The notes under the pieces: generated by a model
Seen by the model: the letters and a program-made list of their open reading frames with translations, nothing else
Database searches by the model: none
What the model was told of the DNA's origin: nothing
Assembly: GCA_965223405.1 (NCBI GenBank)
Contig: CBDCWO010000006.1
Location: forward strand, 5,952,001-6,016,000
Direction: 5' to 3'
DNA from: CBDCWO01 sp965223405
Lineage (GTDB): Bacteria; Bacteroidota; Bacteroidia; Chitinophagales; Saprospiraceae
DNA: 64,000 nucleotides
In this document: piece by piece, positions 16,111 to 26,234 of the stretch
How positions within the stretch are numbered: the first letter of the stretch is position 1
Layout of the letters: the number at the start of each line of letters is the position of its first letter
Program-made: the position numbers and the translations under genes

Positions 16111-17715
16111 TTAATTATTCCAATTTGCTTCTACAATTTTCCTAATGTGAGGATATTGTTCATCTGTCTCGTTGAGTTCCTCCCGAACCATTTTAAGTTC
16201 AAGCTTCATTGCATTAACATGCTTGCTATATTTGGTATCGTTGTAAATATTTTTCATCTCAAAAGGATCGTTTTCTAAATCGTAAAATTCCCAGCCGGCT
16301 GGGGTATTTGGGTGATATCGGTTGAGGTCCTTATTGTTTTTCATTCCCCATCCAAGTTCTTTTCTATCGGGCTCCACTTTGACAAAGTCACTTCCATAAA
16401 AGAAGATAAGCTTGTACCGGTCGCTACGTACGCCAAAATGGGCAGGTACGGCAAGTTTATGAGCCATATGCATCCAATATCTATAATAGGTGACCTTCCT
16501 CCAGTCATTGGGTTTTGTATCTCCATCAAATGCAGCGGCAAAACTTCGACCTTGTATATAGTCAGGTGTTGGGACACCCGCAATGGCAAGAATCGTCGGT
16601 GCAAAGTCTGTGTTGTTAATAAGCCAGTCATTGACACTTCCCTTAGGTATCTTCTCAGGCCAATGTACAATAAATGGCATGCGCATGCTTTCTTCGTACA
16701 TCCACCGTTTGTCCATCAGGTCATGTTCACCTAGTAAAAATCCTTGATCACTAGTGTAAATAATCACCGTATTTTTTAGTTGGTTCACTTCTTCAAGAAA
16801 GTCAATTAGACGCTTGATGTTGTCGTCTACTCCTTTTACACACCGCAGGTATCGTTTAAGATATATCTGGTAAGTTGATTTTATAAATTCACGTTCATCG
16901 GGGAAATCCGGTGCATTCAACCTTTTAGCAAGTTCCCATGGGGCATGCTTCCTACCAAGTCCAGATCCAAAATCTCGGGATGCTTTCGATCCAGCCGGAG
17001 GGTGGAAGAGATTTTCCGGCTCAGGTATTTTGATTTCTTCAAGATATGTGTTATATCTCCCGGCATTTCGGAACATATCATGTGGTGCCTTGAAGTGGTG
17101 CATTAAGAAAAAGGGCTTAGTTGTATCGCGACCATTCTTTAACCATTCTAAACTGATATCTGTAATAGCATCGCTGGAATGCATATCCTCCTTTACTATC
17201 GTATTATCAGGCCAAGGTTTTTCACCTCTAATTCTGAATTCAGGATTATAATATTTACCCTGACCATTTAATACGCAGTAATAATTGAAAGCTTCCGGTT
17301 CCGTTTTAAGGTGCCATTTCCCGATCATGGCCGTTTCATATCCTGCATATCTCATTTCGAGTGGAAGAAACTGATTATCAGGATGGATAGCGCCATTCAG
17401 ATCAAGTACACCATTAGTCTGTGGATACTGGCCGGTAATGATACTTGCCCGGCTGGGAGTACAAATGGAATTATTGCAAAATACACGATCGAAACGCATC
17501 CCATTATTTGCTAATTCATCAATATGGGGTGTAGGATTTAATGCAGCCAAGCGACTTCCATAGGTACCCAGAGCCTGAGTTGTATGGTCATCTGACATAA
17601 TGAAAATAATATTTGGAAGGTCTTTCTTCTTTCCTGCCTCTGATTTAAAGTTAGATGCTGAATTGTGGCAAGAAGCCAAGAAACTTAAGAATATTATACT
17701 GTAGTTGAATTTCAT
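16111..17715 (-). CDS. S1-family sulfatase (lipoprotein)
   Basis: A 534-residue sulfatase with lipobox LASC (Cys16), SDDHTT near residue 41 in the first metal block, and CTPSR from Cys85 followed by ASIITGQYPQ. GKWHLK and the second metal block YTSDQGFLLGEHD follow. The SDQG-GEHD form is typical of the iduronate-sulfatase and N-acetylglucosamine-6-sulfatase side of family S1. The C-terminus has WEFYDLENDPFEMKN. The enzyme should hydrolyse sulfate esters on sugars at the cell surface or in the periplasm. It has its own upstream gap of nearly 500 bases, so it may have a separate promoter. Confidence 0.93.
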   Translation of the reverse strand: MKFNYSIIFLSFLASCHNSASNFKSEAGKKKDLPNIIFIMSDDHTTQALGTYGSRLAALNPTPHIDELANNGMRFDRVFCNNSICTPSRASIITGQYPQTNGVLDLNGAIHPDNQFLPLEMRYAGYETAMIGKWHLKTEPEAFNYYCVLNGQGKYYNPEFRIRGEKPWPDNTIVKEDMHSSDAITDISLEWLKNGRDTTKPFFLMHHFKAPHDMFRNAGRYNTYLEEIKIPEPENLFHPPAGSKASRDFGSGLGRKHAPWELAKRLNAPDFPDEREFIKSTYQIYLKRYLRCVKGVDDNIKRLIDFLEEVNQLKNTVIIYTSDQGFLLGEHDLMDKRWMYEESMRMPFIVHWPEKIPKGSVNDWLINNTDFAPTILAIAGVPTPDYIQGRSFAAAFDGDTKPNDWRKVTYYRYWMHMAHKLAVPAHFGVRSDRYKLIFFYGSDFVKVEPDRKELGWGMKNNKDLNRYHPNTPAGWEFYDLENDPFEMKNIYNDTKYSKHVNAMKLELKMVREELNETDEQYPHIRKIVEANWNN

Positions 17716-18201
17716 TATAATCGATTTCTACACTTTTGGGTGATTTACAATAACTTGTTGACGCGATTTCCGGGCACTGAATTCATAGTGTTTCGTATAG
17801 GACCAATTAGGGATTTAAGATACGGATAATTCAAGTACGTACTCGTTTTACTTAAAGTAAATGTGTCATGTTGGCAGAAAGCAGCAGTTGATCAGGTGTC
17901 CAGGTTCAGGGCATAAACCACAAACAATTATCACCTCATATATATCTGTATACGAGACATTTATAATTTTTTTATTCAACTTTAACATAACCCCTTCTTA
18001 TTTTTGCTATAAACTGAATTACTCGGATCCAAAATCAGTATATGTAATGCCGAAGAAGTGCCTGTCCATAATTCTGAAATTAGCCGGATATCCTTAAGTT
18101 TTCCACACTTATTTGAAACTCAATCCGTACTTAGATAGAGATAATCGGAACTAATGAAATGGCAACCTGAAATATGTGGCCTACAATGACAAGCTAAAAC
18201 C
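17716..18201. other. Intergenic, nothing recognised
   Basis: 486 AT-rich bases between two minus-strand genes. No RNA gene, clear palindrome or coding remnant could be supported. It probably contains the promoter of the downstream sulfatase at 16111-17715. Confidence 0.5.
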
Positions 18202-19347
18202 TTATTTCAGGTTAATTATTTTTAAATTTCTTTCAATCCAAAAGCTGTCCGGATGAAAAGCAAATTTCGTCGGTTGATAAGTATCGACAAATTCTACATT
18301 AGCCCTGGCAGGAACCTCCTTACCCAAACACCAAAATGTGGCGTTTACCATTAGCCTTCTGGTCCCTTCTGACAACATATCTGTCGACGCACCAATAGTG
18401 GAGGTAAAGGCCTTTCCCTTTTTTCCACCAGGTAATTGATAGGATTTGGTCCAGGCAATCGGCATCATTGGATCATTTAAATCCACCTTAATTTCTTCAC
18501 CTTTATTTTTTCTCACCACCGGTTTTGCAGGTCTATGATCGGAGGGTCTCATCCCAAAGAGCCGATCATTTTTATCAAAATCACCTTCTCGATCAATTAC
18601 TTGTCCATACACCAGTGGCTCGGAATCTCCGGGAAGAGGTAGTCGCACCCCATATACATCCGATGGCCCCCAAATGTCACCATCCTCAATTCCATTTAGA
18701 ATAGGATGGTTTATTGCTTGTGGTACACGGATTCCTTTGGTACTTTGATTTTTATGGCTTCCGTGGTGTGAAATCCACTTTTCACCTAGAACCAGTCTTC
18801 CAAACCCTCCATCCCATTCATCTTCACTCTTATGGGAATTTCCATAATGCGAATAATTGGTCTCAAATTTAGCTTGGTTAAACTCAAAGGCATGTGTCGC
18901 TGTGCGAATCCCAATTACCGGCTTACCACTTTTTAAATAATCATCTATGCTCTTCATTTGCTCATCAGGCAAGGCTCGAAACCGGGTAAAAATGATCATT
19001 AGATTTGCCGAATTCAAGTGCTCCAATCCTGGAATATTTGACCCATAGTTGGAATTAATTATCCCTGGATTTTCCGGATCTTGGGCAAATAGAACCGTAC
19101 ATTTAAACCCATGTCTTCTTGAGAGTATTTTGGCAAGTTGAGAAAGTGCTTCTTCCGAACGATATTCCTCATCTCCAGTCACCAAAACAATATGTTCTGC
19201 ATCCTGCTTTCCCTCGAAAGTTAGCCATTCGATATTACTCTTGGTGGGTAGACCTTCCTCATCTTCAGAAGGATTATTATTCTGGCAGTTCATCAACAGT
19301 ATCGTTACTAGGATACATCCTATATTCAAGGCATGTTTTATATACAT
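18202..19347 (-). CDS. ThuA-like domain lipoprotein
   Basis: A 381-residue protein with lipobox LLMNC (Cys21). Residues about 52-300 match the ThuA (trehalose-utilization-like, glutamine-amidotransferase fold) domain: HIVLVTGDEEYRSEE, then FTRFRALPDEQMKSIDDYL and GIRTATHAFEF. Later GKKGKAFTSTIGAST and LMVNATFWCLG mark the end of the domain. ThuA-like proteins recur in polysaccharide loci and are thought to act on oxidised or keto sugars, but the reaction is not established. It lies 107 bases downstream of the 999-residue enzyme and is probably the last gene of the GH95 operon. Confidence 0.8.
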   Translation of the reverse strand: MYIKHALNIGCILVTILLMNCQNNNPSEDEEGLPTKSNIEWLTFEGKQDAEHIVLVTGDEEYRSEEALSQLAKILSRRHGFKCTVLFAQDPENPGIINSNYGSNIPGLEHLNSANLMIIFTRFRALPDEQMKSIDDYLKSGKPVIGIRTATHAFEFNQAKFETNYSHYGNSHKSEDEWDGGFGRLVLGEKWISHHGSHKNQSTKGIRVPQAINHPILNGIEDGDIWGPSDVYGVRLPLPGDSEPLVYGQVIDREGDFDKNDRLFGMRPSDHRPAKPVVRKNKGEEIKVDLNDPMMPIAWTKSYQLPGGKKGKAFTSTIGASTDMLSEGTRRLMVNATFWCLGKEVPARANVEFVDTYQPTKFAFHPDSFWIERNLKIINLK

Positions 19348-19454
19348 AAACTTATGAGTTTTATAGAGGATTATTCGGAAATCTAAATATACTTAAATCA
19401 TTTCATCTACCAAGGTGAAAGGATTACTTACTGTTCCTTATTCATTAATTGGGT

Positions 19455-22454
19455 TCAATCCTGAATCAGGTAGCTGACCGCTCCCTCAAGCCGCGGAATA
19501 TAGCAGAGACCATTTCGGAATTGCCCTTTCACAGTTCCAATAGTTTTACGGTCCGCATCAAGAACAATGATTCGATTTGGTTCTTTATCAATGGCTATCG
19601 CAAACTTTTCCGATTCATAAGGTATAACTTCACGCGAGCCGTCTTCCTTTTTTAAAATAATGAGTTGTTTATCAGCGCCTCCTTCCGAAGTTTCCAACCA
19701 GTTACCTCGTCCATCAATAAAATCGTAAATGGGAGAAATAACATAATCTCCTCTTTGCCCATTTTTTAGAGCACTGAATACCTCTAAATTCTCTTTTGGC
19801 AGATGGGCAAAATAACCAGATGGAGGTAAATCGGCATGTGGAGTTTTCCAGTTTTCTTCTCTACTTCCATTGACCCAAATGACCAATCCATTATCATATT
19901 CCAGTCTTAATTGTGAACGATAATGAGCTCCTGAGGCTATTGCTTTTGATACTTCAAGCAAATTCCCATTATCATCAGCATAGTGAATACTCTTAATCAA
20001 AGCTTTGCAATAATAAGATTGTAATTGCTGAATCATGAAATAACTACGAACAGAATATGCATCGAAAGGTTGACGCCAACCTCCCAAGTAACCTCCGGGC
20101 ATTCCATATGCAATGGTCCTGGCGAAATATCGATCGCAATCTTCATCATTTCTATTTTTGAGACCAAGACTCCAATGACAGCTGATAGGTTGCATTTTTC
20201 TTAGATAAAAATCAACTAACCAGTACTTATTATCGAGGGCAGATCCATCGCAGGCACCACTTCCTGTTGTAAGTCCACTATAGTAATATCCTTTATGACA
20301 TTCACTGTATGTAGGACCTCCCCATATTTCCTGTTGTTCCAATAAGAGTTGGCCATAGGAATAGAACTGGGTCATCATCGTTCCGGCACCGGGCATTCTT
20401 GCATCGTAATCCACTCGTGAATATGGATTAACCGCAGTGTGAACATCCGGTCCTCCTGCGGTAGGATTAAACTTTTGTTTGACCACTTTAGATATCTGCC
20501 GGGACAGTTTTACTGCCATAGCAGGTTTTGCCGTATAGGTCCGAAACCAAGCTTGTTGCCAGCCCCCATTGGGCAATCGAACTACCATATCTTCATCCCA
20601 TAATGCATTGACTGGTGCAAAATCAACAAAATTATTATACAGTGAATACCGCAATCCCAAAGCTTGTACTTTGTCCACATATTCTCGCAAATCCTGATCT
20701 CCCCCTTTTCCAGGTGCAGCGCTGGAACGAAAAGTAAAACTTTCCGCATCATCCCGCCAGCATACTTCCCAATCAAGCATCACCACTTGGTTGACCCCAT
20801 AGCGTGCTGCATGCTTCCAGTACTTGTAGTCTTCATCCCGATCATAAACGGCATAATAGCACACCAAATAATTGGCTGCATCTTCTCGAGTAAACGCCTT
20901 TGGATTGGGTATGCTAGGTAAAGTTTCTTCAAAACGAGGTGAAAGAGTCAGAAAAAGTCTTTCGTAACAATCATTTCTTAAGCCATTGGTCTTTGGTGCA
21001 TAATAGGTGCCTCCATTGCAATGCACGGCATCTTCGTCATCACCTCTAAAATACAATCCCGAAGAGCCGGTTCGATAATAATCGACTAATGAGGTCATGA
21101 AAAGGGGATGATCTACAGAACCCGACATAAGAACTTTAGGCCTGCCTGTCAGATAAGGTACATCGATGAGTTCCGGATTGTGAGCGCCACTTACTTTACC
21201 GAGTGAAACTTTGCCTATTGAGCCTCCGAGACTTTTTACATCGATAACCAGTGATTTTTGCCATAACCTGAATATGTACTCAACCTCCGTGGATTGGTCA
21301 TCAGAACTAATTTTCCATTTTGCAACTATTGTCTCACCTGAAACTCCACATTCAATTAATTCAAATTTCGTTGGCTCTTTCACCGTCTTCCTTCCCGGTT
21401 TAAAATTTCCGAACCGCTCTGTAATTAAACTGTCCACTTCATCATCAATCTTCAATTTGACTCCTCCATTATCCATAGGTCTTATTTCATTGGAAAAGCC
21501 ATCCATCCATTGTGCTGAAATATCACTTAAATCTCCCTTTTGTGGCCTGTATCGGTACTCCAAGACGCCATCAGCACCCTGATACTTCAATACAAAAGAC
21601 TTGCCATTCCGGACTAATTTTGTAGTGAAATTTTCTGTCAAATTATTGGGCAAAATAGTCTCTTCCCGAGTGGGAAATGGGAGACGTTCTGTTCCGGTAT
21701 GAACACCCCGGTCCTGTCCCAATGCCAAGTCCACACCCGGACGCGGAAGTACATCATATTCTAAGGGTGTGGCCGTATCTTCTTCATAAAAAGAAAGATT
21801 ATCAAAGAAAATAGACTCCTCTTTGTTAGGAATACAATTGGTGAGTCTGAATCCTTTAAAAGTCCCTCCGTTATCAAATGCCTGACGTTGTTTTTCCGTC
21901 AGTCTGATATGTAGGAGGTACCATCGTCCAAAATCTAAATTCCTACTGAATGGAATTTCAAAAGCTTCACCTTTATTGGTCTCTAAAAGGATGCTAAGTT
22001 TTGCAATAGGTCTTTTCCTTTCTCTATCGTTCCAGATCCAATAATTTCCCAATACCCACATGTTGATTGCCGTAAAAGTGTCTGATATCTTTACTGGTTT
22101 AGGTGGTCGAATGACAAAGCTCTCATCTATTGCATCCGCCTTATAAGTGATTTTATATGTATAATCACCCCAAATAATTTCTTGTGTGGAACGACTTATA
22201 GAAGCATTGCCTTCATCAGTCTCAATCGTCCAAAGTTCTGCTTTCTCAAAATCTATCAGTGGTGTATGGTCATCTTCATATCGCCCTGCCCAATCTAGTT
22301 CATAAGGACGTTGACCTTGGTATCTATTTTCCTGTGCATTGACCGTTTGCCATGAAACCAGTATAGTCAAAACGGCTACAAACAAACACCATAGGGAAAA
22401 ACACCTTGGGCAAGATACCTGTGAATAAATTATTTTTTTAGTCATGACTGCCAT
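19455..22454 (-). CDS. Large secreted glycosidase-like protein, family not recognised
   Basis: A 999-residue exported protein; the start may be Met4, three codons in. The signal peptide ends near TVNAQ. Residues about 60-230 look like a beta-sandwich sugar-binding module (FDNLSFYEED closes it). Residues about 290-500 are rich in beta structure. A central block of about 520-830 looks like a TIM barrel, with VNQVVMLDWEVCW, LGLRYSLYNNFVDFAP and DYDARMPGAG supplying acidic candidates, followed by a C-terminal beta domain. The tryptophan and acid pattern fits a retaining or inverting glycoside hydrolase. No CAZy family could be assigned by eye. It lies nine bases after the beta-propeller glycosidase gene, so the two are surely co-transcribed. 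Confidence 0.55.
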   Translation of the reverse strand: MAVMTKKIIYSQVSCPRCFSLWCLFVAVLTILVSWQTVNAQENRYQGQRPYELDWAGRYEDDHTPLIDFEKAELWTIETDEGNASISRSTQEIIWGDYTYKITYKADAIDESFVIRPPKPVKISDTFTAINMWVLGNYWIWNDRERKRPIAKLSILLETNKGEAFEIPFSRNLDFGRWYLLHIRLTEKQRQAFDNGGTFKGFRLTNCIPNKEESIFFDNLSFYEEDTATPLEYDVLPRPGVDLALGQDRGVHTGTERLPFPTREETILPNNLTENFTTKLVRNGKSFVLKYQGADGVLEYRYRPQKGDLSDISAQWMDGFSNEIRPMDNGGVKLKIDDEVDSLITERFGNFKPGRKTVKEPTKFELIECGVSGETIVAKWKISSDDQSTEVEYIFRLWQKSLVIDVKSLGGSIGKVSLGKVSGAHNPELIDVPYLTGRPKVLMSGSVDHPLFMTSLVDYYRTGSSGLYFRGDDEDAVHCNGGTYYAPKTNGLRNDCYERLFLTLSPRFEETLPSIPNPKAFTREDAANYLVCYYAVYDRDEDYKYWKHAARYGVNQVVMLDWEVCWRDDAESFTFRSSAAPGKGGDQDLREYVDKVQALGLRYSLYNNFVDFAPVNALWDEDMVVRLPNGGWQQAWFRTYTAKPAMAVKLSRQISKVVKQKFNPTAGGPDVHTAVNPYSRVDYDARMPGAGTMMTQFYSYGQLLLEQQEIWGGPTYSECHKGYYYSGLTTGSGACDGSALDNKYWLVDFYLRKMQPISCHWSLGLKNRNDEDCDRYFARTIAYGMPGGYLGGWRQPFDAYSVRSYFMIQQLQSYYCKALIKSIHYADDNGNLLEVSKAIASGAHYRSQLRLEYDNGLVIWVNGSREENWKTPHADLPPSGYFAHLPKENLEVFSALKNGQRGDYVISPIYDFIDGRGNWLETSEGGADKQLIILKKEDGSREVIPYESEKFAIAIDKEPNRIIVLDADRKTIGTVKGQFRNGLCYIPRLEGAVSYLIQD

Positions 22455-22463
22455 ATCATCTCT

Positions 22464-23585
22464 TTAAAGTGGTTTACTGGTAATTAATCCGATGCCTCTC
22501 TTATCTTCCTGATCTACGGCACAGTAGAACATATAGTACGTTTCGTTGGAAGGATTCCAAACCAAAGAAATCTTGTGCGCATATTTTGCATCGATTCCGG
22601 AAGGATTTCCGCCGGCTTTATAAAGGGGTTCGGGATCAACAGTCCAATGATACAAATCTCTGGAAAATCCAACCATGATATGTGCTCCACCCCGGCCAAC
22701 ACCAAAAAAGAAACTTATCCAATGATCTTTATCCCGGAAAACTTTGGGATCGGAAGAAAATTGCTCATTGAAACTGTCTTTGGGGCCGTTTGGGATCACA
22801 GGGTTGTGTTGATATCTTTTCCAATCAAGTAAATTATCTGAAAGAGCTATCCCACTTTGTTCAATATTCCCGTTTGCTGCATTATAAAAGTTAAAAAATT
22901 TACCTTGTTGTTCGAGCAGCCAGGGTTGATAGATACAGTCTTTCTCCCAGGTGCCGCAGTCCGACTGGTGTACGGAAAGAATTGGTTTATTTTTTGCCCT
23001 TTCCCAGGTAAATCCATTATTGCTCATAGCCACGCCTTCATAACCGGGGCGCAATTCATATCCACCCTGGCGAGGATAGGCACCATACAGTGAATAGTAT
23101 TTCCCCTCCTTCTTTTTAAGGATTCGTGGCGCCTTAATCCCTAAGTCTTCATATAGGAAAGCACCCAATACCACGCCGCCATGATCAAACTCACCTTCCG
23201 GACCATATCCCATGGCTAGGGATATATTATTCCACTGAATCAGATCGATACTTTCGGCAAGGAAAGATTGGTAACCCCGGCCATCGAAACCAATAAAAGT
23301 CATAAACCATTTATCATTACCTTTTATTTGGAATATAGTGGGTACATCCGTCATCTTGACTTTTTCGAATCCTTGAATATTGGGAGAATCCGGTATCACC
23401 AAATTCGGGTGGTAGTACCAATTTCGATAGGGTTCAGACCATTTTTTTACCGTCTGTTCGTCAATAATCACATTATCATTTTCACCTTTATCCTGATGTA
23501 TCTTCCGACAGCCAGACCCTAACATGCCAAATAGGCTGGAACAAATAAAAAGTAATATCAAATATTTAACATCCTGGGTTTGCAT
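22464..23585 (-). CDS. Five-bladed beta-propeller glycosidase-like lipoprotein (GH43/GH32/GH130-type fold)
   Basis: A 373-residue lipoprotein (LGSGC, Cys26). The body shows repeated blade motifs: DVPTIFQIKGNDKWFMTFIGFDG, then ILKKKEGKYYSLYGAY, QPWLLEQQGKFFNFYNA and SSDPKVFRDKDHWISFFFG. Each pairs an aspartate or glutamate with a W/F-rich strand, as in furanosidase-like five-bladed propellers. Likely roles are removal of a terminal arabinose, galactose or anhydrogalactose unit. The family within the propeller clans cannot be fixed without a profile search. It is the second gene of the GH95-propeller-999 aa-ThuA operon, 19 bases after GH95. Confidence 0.65.
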   Translation of the reverse strand: MQTQDVKYLILLFICSSLFGMLGSGCRKIHQDKGENDNVIIDEQTVKKWSEPYRNWYYHPNLVIPDSPNIQGFEKVKMTDVPTIFQIKGNDKWFMTFIGFDGRGYQSFLAESIDLIQWNNISLAMGYGPEGEFDHGGVVLGAFLYEDLGIKAPRILKKKEGKYYSLYGAYPRQGGYELRPGYEGVAMSNNGFTWERAKNKPILSVHQSDCGTWEKDCIYQPWLLEQQGKFFNFYNAANGNIEQSGIALSDNLLDWKRYQHNPVIPNGPKDSFNEQFSSDPKVFRDKDHWISFFFGVGRGGAHIMVGFSRDLYHWTVDPEPLYKAGGNPSGIDAKYAHKISLVWNPSNETYYMFYCAVDQEDKRGIGLITSKPL

Positions 23586-23604
23586 ATTTACCCTTACTCA
23601 ATGA

Positions 23605-25998
23605 TTAGAAATCTTTGGCTTTAATTTGTACTTTTTGGTCCGGTTCTAAATCCAACTCGATGGTTAGATCTCCATAAATGACTGTGGGAGAACCACCTTT
23701 TTCGGAATGAATTGCAACCGTTTGCAAAATACCATCAGACCAGGCCAAATTCACTTCATACGCACCTCTGGCCTTTAGACCTTTCACATAACCATCTTTC
23801 CATGCACTGGGTAAGGCCGGTAATAGCCTGATGATGTTATTTTCGTGGGATTGAAGTAACATCTCTGCGACTCCGGCAGTGGCTCCCAAGTTGCCGTCAA
23901 TTTGGAATATGTGTGGCGGATGCAAATCAAATAAATTTGGAGCCGCCAAATCGGCGATTAAGGCTTTAATATGTTCGTTACATGCATCACCGTCATAAAA
24001 CCTTGCAAACATATTAATTACCCAGGCTCGACTCCAGCCGGTTTGTCCTCCTCCAGCTGAAAGTCTTTTTTCAATTGTTTTTAAGGCTGCCCGGTAAAGA
24101 TCTGGTTTACTAGGGGTAATCTGACCGGCGGGATGCAAACCAAATAGATGCGATATATGCCGATGTCCTGGATTTGCTTCCTCATAATCTTCATACCATT
24201 CCTGAATGGTCCCATCGGCGCCAATTTTTACCTTAGGCAACTTTTTCAATGTACGATTAATGGGCTCGGTCAACTCGGATTTGCCTAGAATTTTTTCTGT
24301 TTCCAGGCAAGCCTGAAACAACTCATTGATTATTTGGATGTCCATAGTTGCTGCCACAGTATTTCTTAGTGCCGTCCCTGTCTTTGGATTAATGTAGGCA
24401 TTTTCAGGTGAATAAGAAGGTGCAGTTACCCATTCTCCCTTTTCATTCTCTACCAAAAAATCGAGTACAAATTGTGCCGCACCATTGATTACGGGATATA
24501 CTGTTTGCTCCAAATATTGTTCATCTTGCGTAAACAGATAATGCCGCCAAAGTGATATGCTCATCCAGGCTCCAGCTAGAGGAAAACAGTAGCCGTTATT
24601 GATTTGGGAAGATGTGGTAGATCCCGAGGGTGTGGTTCTACCAAAAACGTTTGAGACGTGATGTGCCATCCAGCCACTGGATCCAACCAACTCTTGAGCG
24701 GTAATTTTACCCTTTTCGGCCAGTCTGAATAGAAAATTTGACAATGGGTTAAAAGTTTCAGATAAATTACAAACATCGGCAGGCCAATAATTCATTTGCA
24801 GATTGATATTTAAGTGATAATCGGCTTCCCAAGCCGCCCACATATCCTGATTCCAAATTCCCTGCAGGTTGGCCGGTAATGAGGCTTTCCCCGCTGAACT
24901 ACCCATCAGCAGATATCTGCCATACTGGAAGAATATCTGGGTTAGAAAATTGTCTTCAAACTCCCGGTTCTGCTTTAGATTTTTTATCCGTTCATCGGTT
25001 GGGATGGTATCGATCTTCAGATCAGTAATGCAAAATTTCACCCTATTAAATACCTCAGAATGACGTTTTATATGATCCTCTTTAATGTTGGTGTAGGATT
25101 CGGTTAATGCCTGATTCAGAAGAGAACTCGCATTTTGTTTTGGATCAATGTTCCGATCAAAATTCATTATCTCCGGGTTATAATCAGTAGCGGCACTGAC
25201 GATTACAGTAAACTCCTCCACATTATTCACCAACAGTTGGTTTCCGCTAACCTCTAATTCTCCGTCCTTTGATTTTACAGCAATTTGAGCCGCAAATTTC
25301 ATGTGATAGCCACCTTGACCTGATCCTCCTGGATTGTCATCATATCCATCAGGGTCGTCAAAAATTTGACCATCGATACAAAGTATTCTACTCTCATCAA
25401 CGTATTGCACGATATCTTTTTCCCTATTATAGCGTATTGAAGCTTCCATCTTCTCTCCATCCACAGAACTGAAGTGAAAAAACATGGTATTGTACCGCTC
25501 AGAGATAAATGATTCCCGACGATATTTTTTCCCATCAATTTCATATACCACCGTATTAATTCCTGTTTCCAAATCCAATTCTCTGCGATAGTTATCGGCA
25601 TTCTGATGACTTAGCTTAATGTATAAATCACCGAGAGGCTCATAGGATCTGATTGAAGTTGGAGATATGGCCAGGTTTTTCATAGCATATTCCTGGGCTT
25701 CAACATATCTTCCCGCCAGACTAAGCTTTTGGAACTTTTGATAATGCTCTAAGGCATCGTCTGGATATGGATCTTCGAAACATCCTGCCCATAAACTTTC
25801 TTCGTTCATTTGGATGTGCTCTTCTTCTACAGCTCCAAACACCATGGCTCCTAATCTACCGTTCCCTAGCGGTAATGCGGAAAACCAATCCTTTGCAGGT
25901 GAAGTAAACCAAAGTTTTTCTTTGACTGGATCTGACTTATGGCAGGAAAAAAACAGTATGCAGACCATTAAACATGAGGTAAATTTTGTTGTGATCAT
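23605..25998 (-). CDS. GH95 family alpha-L-fucosidase / alpha-L-galactosidase, lipoprotein
   Basis: A 797-residue protein with lipobox FFSC (Cys19). It has the GH95 hallmarks: PLGNGRLGAMVFG at the N-terminus, QMNEESLWAG, and NLQGIWNQDM. By comparison with the characterised bifidobacterial fucosidase, the catalytic set is Asn397 and Asn399 (NINLQMNYW), Glu532 (SYSPEN) and Asp701 (FQIDGNLG). All are present, so the enzyme should be active. GH95 enzymes invert alpha-1,2-linked L-fucose or the equivalent L-galactose. This points to fucosylated or L-galactose-bearing chains. It is the first gene of a four-gene minus-strand operon. Confidence 0.93.
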   Translation of the reverse strand: MITTKFTSCLMVCILFFSCHKSDPVKEKLWFTSPAKDWFSALPLGNGRLGAMVFGAVEEEHIQMNEESLWAGCFEDPYPDDALEHYQKFQKLSLAGRYVEAQEYAMKNLAISPTSIRSYEPLGDLYIKLSHQNADNYRRELDLETGINTVVYEIDGKKYRRESFISERYNTMFFHFSSVDGEKMEASIRYNREKDIVQYVDESRILCIDGQIFDDPDGYDDNPGGSGQGGYHMKFAAQIAVKSKDGELEVSGNQLLVNNVEEFTVIVSAATDYNPEIMNFDRNIDPKQNASSLLNQALTESYTNIKEDHIKRHSEVFNRVKFCITDLKIDTIPTDERIKNLKQNREFEDNFLTQIFFQYGRYLLMGSSAGKASLPANLQGIWNQDMWAAWEADYHLNINLQMNYWPADVCNLSETFNPLSNFLFRLAEKGKITAQELVGSSGWMAHHVSNVFGRTTPSGSTTSSQINNGYCFPLAGAWMSISLWRHYLFTQDEQYLEQTVYPVINGAAQFVLDFLVENEKGEWVTAPSYSPENAYINPKTGTALRNTVAATMDIQIINELFQACLETEKILGKSELTEPINRTLKKLPKVKIGADGTIQEWYEDYEEANPGHRHISHLFGLHPAGQITPSKPDLYRAALKTIEKRLSAGGGQTGWSRAWVINMFARFYDGDACNEHIKALIADLAAPNLFDLHPPHIFQIDGNLGATAGVAEMLLQSHENNIIRLLPALPSAWKDGYVKGLKARGAYEVNLAWSDGILQTVAIHSEKGGSPTVIYGDLTIELDLEPDQKVQIKAKDF

Positions 25999-26142
25999 CT
26001 ATATTCAGGAATTGTATCGTTTATAGTTATTACAATCGGGCAGAAATATTTCCATTGTGTATTGAGTGAAATTCGACTGGGATTATTACTTGTATTTGCT
26101 ATCATTACAAAATGTATATACTTATAGATAAATTTATTTTGA

Positions 26143-26172
26143 AAAGAGATAAATTGGTTCAATTATCTCTTT
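26143..26172. promoter_or_regulatory. Perfect 10-bp inverted repeat upstream of plus-strand sulfatase
   Basis: AAAGAGATAA and TTATCTCTTT are perfect inverted copies ten bases apart, in the 236-base spacer between divergent GH95 and sulfatase genes. The repeat ends about 60 bases before the sulfatase start codon. It could be an operator for a dimeric regulator or an RNA hairpin in the 5' leader. No matching copy was noticed elsewhere in the window. Confidence 0.4.
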
Positions 26173-26234
26173 GCCCAACCATCCTTTATACTGCGAATCC
26201 ATTTTTGTATAATTACAAAATTTTTTATTAACTA

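Noticed and set aside
17861..18097. Plus-strand frame with CHVG and ILKLAGYP words resembling sulfatase motifs
   Set aside because: The words are in the wrong order and too far apart for a sulfatase, and the rest of the frame is AT-rich noise.
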